Shown here one piece after another: positions 7,160-9,799 of a DNA stretch of 9,799 nt. The position numbers and the translations under genes are program-made. The first letter of the stretch is position 1; the number at the start of each line of letters is the position of its first letter. The stretch lies in contig JADFNY010000105.1 in the NCBI GenBank assembly GCA_022563115.1, positions 1-9,799 on the forward strand. Reading direction: 5' to 3'. This DNA comes from Acidobacteriota bacterium (GTDB lineage Bacteria; Acidobacteriota; UBA890). Below the pieces are notes generated by a model that did no database searches, was not told where the DNA came from, and saw only the letters and a program-made list of their open reading frames with translations.

Positions 7160-8092
7160 ATGGCAGCTGCCGTCGAGACGACGCCCGCCTCCACCTCCGA
7201 CGGTGGGTCGCCCGCGACCTGGCAGAGGCTCAAGCCGTTCGTGCTCGAAGGCTTCGTGGTATCGAACTACGCCGTCTTGAGCATCGATATCTGGCTGGCG
7301 CACTCGATCAACCGCTTCCGTCATCCGGCCGAGTGGATTCCCCTGTGGTTCTCGATCATCGCGGCGCTGCTGCTGGCGACTTGTTTCTTCTTCGAGATCG
7401 GCAAGCGACACCGATCGACCACGACGCCGTTTGGCAGCGGGGTCGCCCGCATCGCCGGGCTGTTGGTCGGCGGCGTCTCGATCGCGGTCGGGGTCGCTGG
7501 TCTTTTTTTTCACCTTCAGAGCCAGTTCTTCCTTCGTTTCACGATCGCCAGCCTGGTGTACACGGCGCCCTTTGTCGCCCCCCTGGCCTATTGTGGCCTC
7601 GGCTTCTTGCTGCTCATGGGTCGCATGGTTCCGAACCGCTGCGCTGAATGGGGACAGTGGGTCGTTTTTTTCGCGCTTGGCGGCTTCGCCGGAAACTTCG
7701 TGTTGACGCTCACCGATCATGCGCAGAACGGATTCTTCCAGCGCGCGGAGTGGATACCGGTGGTGAGCAGCGCGCTGGGGGTCGGGTTTCTCCTGCTCGC
7801 CTTGTTCGAGCAGGAGAACCTCTTTTGGGGCACCTGCTTCGCAGTGATGGTGCTCCAGGCGATTGTCGGTGTCACCGGCTTCGCCTTGCATCTGTCGGCC
7901 AACGTCAACGGGCTGGCATCCAGCCTCTACGAGAACTTCATCCACGGCGCGCCGCTGCTCGCACCGCTCCTCTTCGTGAATCTGGCGCTGTTGGCGGTAA
8001 TCGGCCTTTTCGATCGGTGGCACCATTCGTCACGCTATCCGGTATGGTCCCCTTCAGCATGCCCCTCGGGCGCTGGGCTCCCCGGTTCGTGA
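7160..8092 (+). CDS. Polytopic membrane protein made of two four-helix repeats with conserved His; probable partner of the HAO-like cytochrome
   Basis: 310 residues, with about eight membrane segments (roughly 31-48, 60-80, 98-118, 127-155, 164-184, 198-216, 221-245, 264-283). The two halves are related. H48-x2-N51-x-F53-x3-AEWIP (57-61) in the first half matches H187-x2-N190-x-F192-x3-AEWIP (196-200) in the second, without gaps. VGVAGLFFHL (H118) matches VGVTGFALHL (H244). TAPFVAPL near 135-142 matches HGAPLLAPL near 262-270. Paired membrane His residues in each half could hold heme b or a quinone site, but that is inference. I recognise no named family. The ATG directly follows the TGA of the octaheme gene, which suggests translational coupling and a role as membrane electron-transfer partner or anchor. 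The C-terminal 20 residues are low-complexity. The same frame stays open for 31 codons past the stop, to a TGA at 8186-8188. Confidence 0.87.
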   Translation: MAAAVETTPASTSDGGSPATWQRLKPFVLEGFVVSNYAVLSIDIWLAHSINRFRHPAEWIPLWFSIIAALLLATCFFFEIGKRHRSTTTPFGSGVARIAGLLVGGVSIAVGVAGLFFHLQSQFFLRFTIASLVYTAPFVAPLAYCGLGFLLLMGRMVPNRCAEWGQWVVFFALGGFAGNFVLTLTDHAQNGFFQRAEWIPVVSSALGVGFLLLALFEQENLFWGTCFAVMVLQAIVGVTGFALHLSANVNGLASSLYENFIHGAPLLAPLLFVNLALLAVIGLFDRWHHSSRYPVWSPSACPSGAGLPGS

Positions 8093-8119
8093 AAACTCGG
8101 CACCGCAAGCCACGAGTTT
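8093..8119. other. Small hairpin just after the membrane protein gene
   Basis: AAACTCG at 8093-8099 and CGAGTTT at 8113-8119 form a 7-bp stem around a 13-base loop, beginning on the base after the stop codon. There is no T-rich tail. It is too short to call a terminator with confidence. The rest of the 139-base gap before nnrS shows only the nnrS ribosome binding site. Confidence 0.2.
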
Positions 8120-8217
8120 CCTCAACCCTCAACGCACAAAACCGCGGCCGAACGGATCAAGAAAGGCATCCCGTACGCGGGCAAGTGAAGGCCGCGGATC
8201 GAGGTATCGGCTCAGCC

Positions 8218-8224
8218 GAGAGGA
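8218..8224 (+). promoter_or_regulatory. Ribosome binding site that fixes the GTG start of nnrS
   Basis: GAGAGGA lies seven bases ahead of the GTG at 8232. The first in-frame ATG is at residue 69, well inside the membrane region, so this motif and the GTG together define the start. Confidence 0.55.
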
Positions 8225-8231
8225 CGAGGTC

Positions 8232-9434
8232 GTGGAAGGTCTATCGAAGGCGCTCATCACCGAAACCGACGCCCTGAGCGCCGCCCCCTGGTGGCGGCGG
8301 GAACCCTACCGGCTTTTCTTCCCACTAGGGGTGGCGCTGGCCTGGGTCGGCATCTCGCACTGGTGGCTGCACGCGACCGGCTTCCTGCCCGAGTACCGGC
8401 CTGTCTTTCACGCCATCACGCAGATCCAGGGATTCATGACCTGCCTCGCGGTCGGGTTCCTGTTCACCATGATTCCGCGGCGCACAGGCAGCCGGCCGCC
8501 GGAGGTCTGGGAGATCGGCATCGGCCTGCTGGCGCCGCCGCTGACCACGATCGCCGCCTGGAACCAGCGCTGGGTCCTCGCCCAGATCTGCTGGTTGATC
8601 CTCGCCGCGACCCTCATCGCCTTCGCGGTTCGTCGCTTCGTCGGCAGCTCGAGCGGGCGCAAACCGCCCAACGCCTTCGTGTGGATTCCGTTGGCCCTGC
8701 TGATGGGCATCGCCGGCTCGATCATCTCGACGACCTACGGCAGCCTCGGTCCTGGCTACGAATGGCTCCACACGTTCGGTCGCGGTCTCGTGCTGCAGGG
8801 GATGTTCATCGGCTTCATTCTCGGTGTCGGCTCGTTGGCGCTGCCCCTGATGACACGCGGCGATGCGCCGCCCGACGCTGGCGCCTCGCGCGGCGATCGC
8901 CTCGCCCGCCTCGCCAACGTCTCGGGTGCGGCCTTGCTGGTTGTCAGCTTCTGGATCGAGGCGACCTACTCGCTGCGCGCGGCGATGCTGCTGCGCGCCG
9001 CCGTCATCCTGGTCGCCCTCGTCTACAACATCGAGCTCTGGCGCCCACCCGTGCGCAAGGGTTGGAACGCCCGCGCCATCTGGCTGGCGGCGTGGATGGT
9101 TCCCCTCGGCTACCTGGTCGCCGCCGTGTTCCCCGAGCACTACCGCGCTGGCCTTCACCTCACCTTCATCGGCGGCTTCGCGCTGCTCGGCTTGATGGTC
9201 AGCACCCAGGTGGCGCTGGGCCACGGCGGCTACGCCGACCTGATGCTCGGCAAGCCCTGGCAGGTCCCCGCCATCACCGCCCTCATGCTCGCCGCCGTGA
9301 TCCCACGCGCCGCCATGGAGTTCGACCCCCGGCGATTCTTCTTGTGGATGGAGGTCGCCGCGGTTCTGTTCCTCGCGGCCACCGCCACCTGGGCGGCCTT
9401 CCTGATTCCTAAGCTCTTCGGACGGGCCAAGTAG
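8232..9434 (+). CDS. nnrS: NnrS-family heme/copper membrane protein (nitric oxide response)
   Basis: 400 residues, the usual length for NnrS, with about twelve hydrophobic segments. Family hallmarks include PYRLFFPLGV (25-34), a His-containing segment leading into GFLFTMIPRRTG (75-86), LGPGYEWLHTFGRGLVLQG (172-190) leading into GVGSLALPLMTRG (198-210), and HLTFIGGFALLGLMVSTQVA (309-328) leading into LGHGG (329-333). His60, His180, His309 and His331 are candidate heme or copper ligands. In denitrifiers NnrS is a heme- and copper-containing protein of the inner membrane made under NO-responsive control; in Vibrio cholerae it relieves nitric oxide and iron-nitrosyl stress. Its place 139 bases after the HAO-like/membrane protein pair suggests that cluster makes or consumes NO or related nitrogen oxides. 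It starts at GTG, with a good Shine-Dalgarno. No binding site for an NO regulator (NnrR/FNR type) was recognised upstream. Confidence 0.9.
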   Translation: MEGLSKALITETDALSAAPWWRREPYRLFFPLGVALAWVGISHWWLHATGFLPEYRPVFHAITQIQGFMTCLAVGFLFTMIPRRTGSRPPEVWEIGIGLLAPPLTTIAAWNQRWVLAQICWLILAATLIAFAVRRFVGSSSGRKPPNAFVWIPLALLMGIAGSIISTTYGSLGPGYEWLHTFGRGLVLQGMFIGFILGVGSLALPLMTRGDAPPDAGASRGDRLARLANVSGAALLVVSFWIEATYSLRAAMLLRAAVILVALVYNIELWRPPVRKGWNARAIWLAAWMVPLGYLVAAVFPEHYRAGLHLTFIGGFALLGLMVSTQVALGHGGYADLMLGKPWQVPAITALMLAAVIPRAAMEFDPRRFFLWMEVAAVLFLAATATWAAFLIPKLFGRAK

Positions 9435-9485
9435 CCACGAAGAGCGCCGACGAGAGCCGGCCGATCATCGCGCCACGGGACCCGG

Positions 9486-9799
9486 TCAGCTCGCGCCGGA
9501 GAGGAGCGCGTAGCGCTCGGCGCAATGGCCGCAGCAACCTTCTGCCGGCGACCAGGCCGGGAAATCGGCGTGGATCTCGGACTCCACCGCCTGCAGGGCG
9601 TCGGTTGATGCCCAATCGGTCGTCGGGTAGTGACACAGCGGACAGCGGGCAGCGGACGCGCTGATCCCCGCTCCTGCCGGTAGCGCGCGCGCCAAGACGA
9701 CGAGTTGTTGGTGCGAGACATCGCGGCAAAGTGCCGCCAGCAGCTCCTCGCGGTTCCGGCATGGGTCCCCGACAGCACCGCTAGGCTCCTCAGCGGCAC
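9486..9799 (-). CDS. Cys-rich zinc-ribbon-like protein, C-terminal part (partial, runs off right edge)
   Basis: Read on the minus strand from the right edge, this frame stays open for 103 residues and ends at a TGA (9486-9488). It has no ATG or GTG, so the start lies beyond the window. The visible part has a helical stretch (REELLAALCRDVSHQQLVVL), then CPLCHYPTTDW at visible residues 52-62, and EGCCGHCAERYALL (about 86-99). The two CxxC knuckles, 33 residues apart, look like a zinc ribbon or another metal site; further Cys occur at visible residues 13, 24 and 88. I do not recognise the family. It converges on nnrS, with 51 bases between the two stop codons and no clear terminator there. Other frames across this stretch are open too, but only this one gives a protein-like sequence with paired Cys. 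Confidence 0.6.
   Translation of the reverse strand, partial: AAEEPSGAVGDPCRNREELLAALCRDVSHQQLVVLARALPAGAGISASAARCPLCHYPTTDWASTDALQAVESEIHADFPAWSPAEGCCGHCAERYALLSGAS

Noticed and set aside
5930..8026. Minus-strand open frames opposite the octaheme cytochrome (5930-7087) and the membrane protein (7112-8026)
   Set aside because: The + strand carries eight CxxCH motifs and clear membrane helices. The antisense frames are typical shadows in GC-rich DNA.
8093..8188. 31 in-frame codons past the membrane protein stop, as a possible read-through extension
   Set aside because: The extension has no membrane segment or motif, no read-through context could be recognised, and the helical core is already complete before the stop.
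8291..9412. A 373-codon + strand frame within nnrS, and a minus-strand frame at 8325-9224
   Set aside because: Both give Arg/Pro/Ala-rich sequence, whereas the nnrS frame shows family motifs and regular hydrophobic segments.
9230..9799. Two other minus-strand frames at the right edge (9230-9799 and 9409-9762)
   Set aside because: They are Arg-rich, without motifs, and run into nnrS. The third frame (9486-9799) has paired CxxC motifs and is preferred.

Overview
The window is GC-rich bacterial DNA, densely coding and almost entirely on the + strand. The best lineage marker is the very large lipoprotein at 1161-5678. Its order of parts (inactive-looking SGNH domain, PVC-type dehydrogenase propeller, HEAT repeats, type-1 copper domain, c-type heme domain) is typical of Planctomycetota/Verrucomicrobiota-type genomes and also occurs in Acidobacteriota, Gemmatimonadota and related uncultured groups. 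I cannot fix the phylum from sequence alone. Three exported or membrane redox proteins carrying heme or copper motifs, plus a NnrS protein expected to bind heme and copper, point to a respiratory organism that handles nitrogen oxides.

Layout, left to right. (1) 1-279: the C-terminal end of an unrecognised protein, cut by the left edge and overlapping the next gene. (2) 179-1039: an exported protein with six tetratricopeptide repeats. (3) 1161-5678: the 1505-residue multidomain redox lipoprotein. (4) 5675-5932: an intergenic stretch with a strong 20-bp inverted repeat that includes the stop codon of gene 3, then a short reading frame that looks broken by one base. (5) 5933-7159: an octaheme cytochrome c of the hydroxylamine oxidoreductase (HAO)-like family. 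(6) 7160-8092: an integral membrane protein starting on the base after the HAO-like stop codon. It is built from two copies of a four-helix unit, each with the same His residues. (7) 8232-9434: a NnrS-family membrane protein with a GTG start and a good ribosome binding site. (8) 9486-9799, minus strand: the C-terminal part of a Cys-rich, zinc-ribbon-like protein that runs off the right edge and converges on nnrS.

The most interesting unit is genes 5-7. An anchored or exported octaheme HAO-like enzyme is translationally adjacent to a duplicated, His-bearing membrane protein of no family I recognise, and a NnrS protein follows. A reasonable inference is that the membrane protein links the periplasmic cytochrome to the quinone pool, with NnrS coping with nitric oxide or other N-oxide intermediates. 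The direction (hydroxylamine/NO oxidation, or nitrite/NO/hydroxylamine reduction) cannot be decided here. I saw no tRNA, rRNA, CRISPR array, insertion sequence or integrase.
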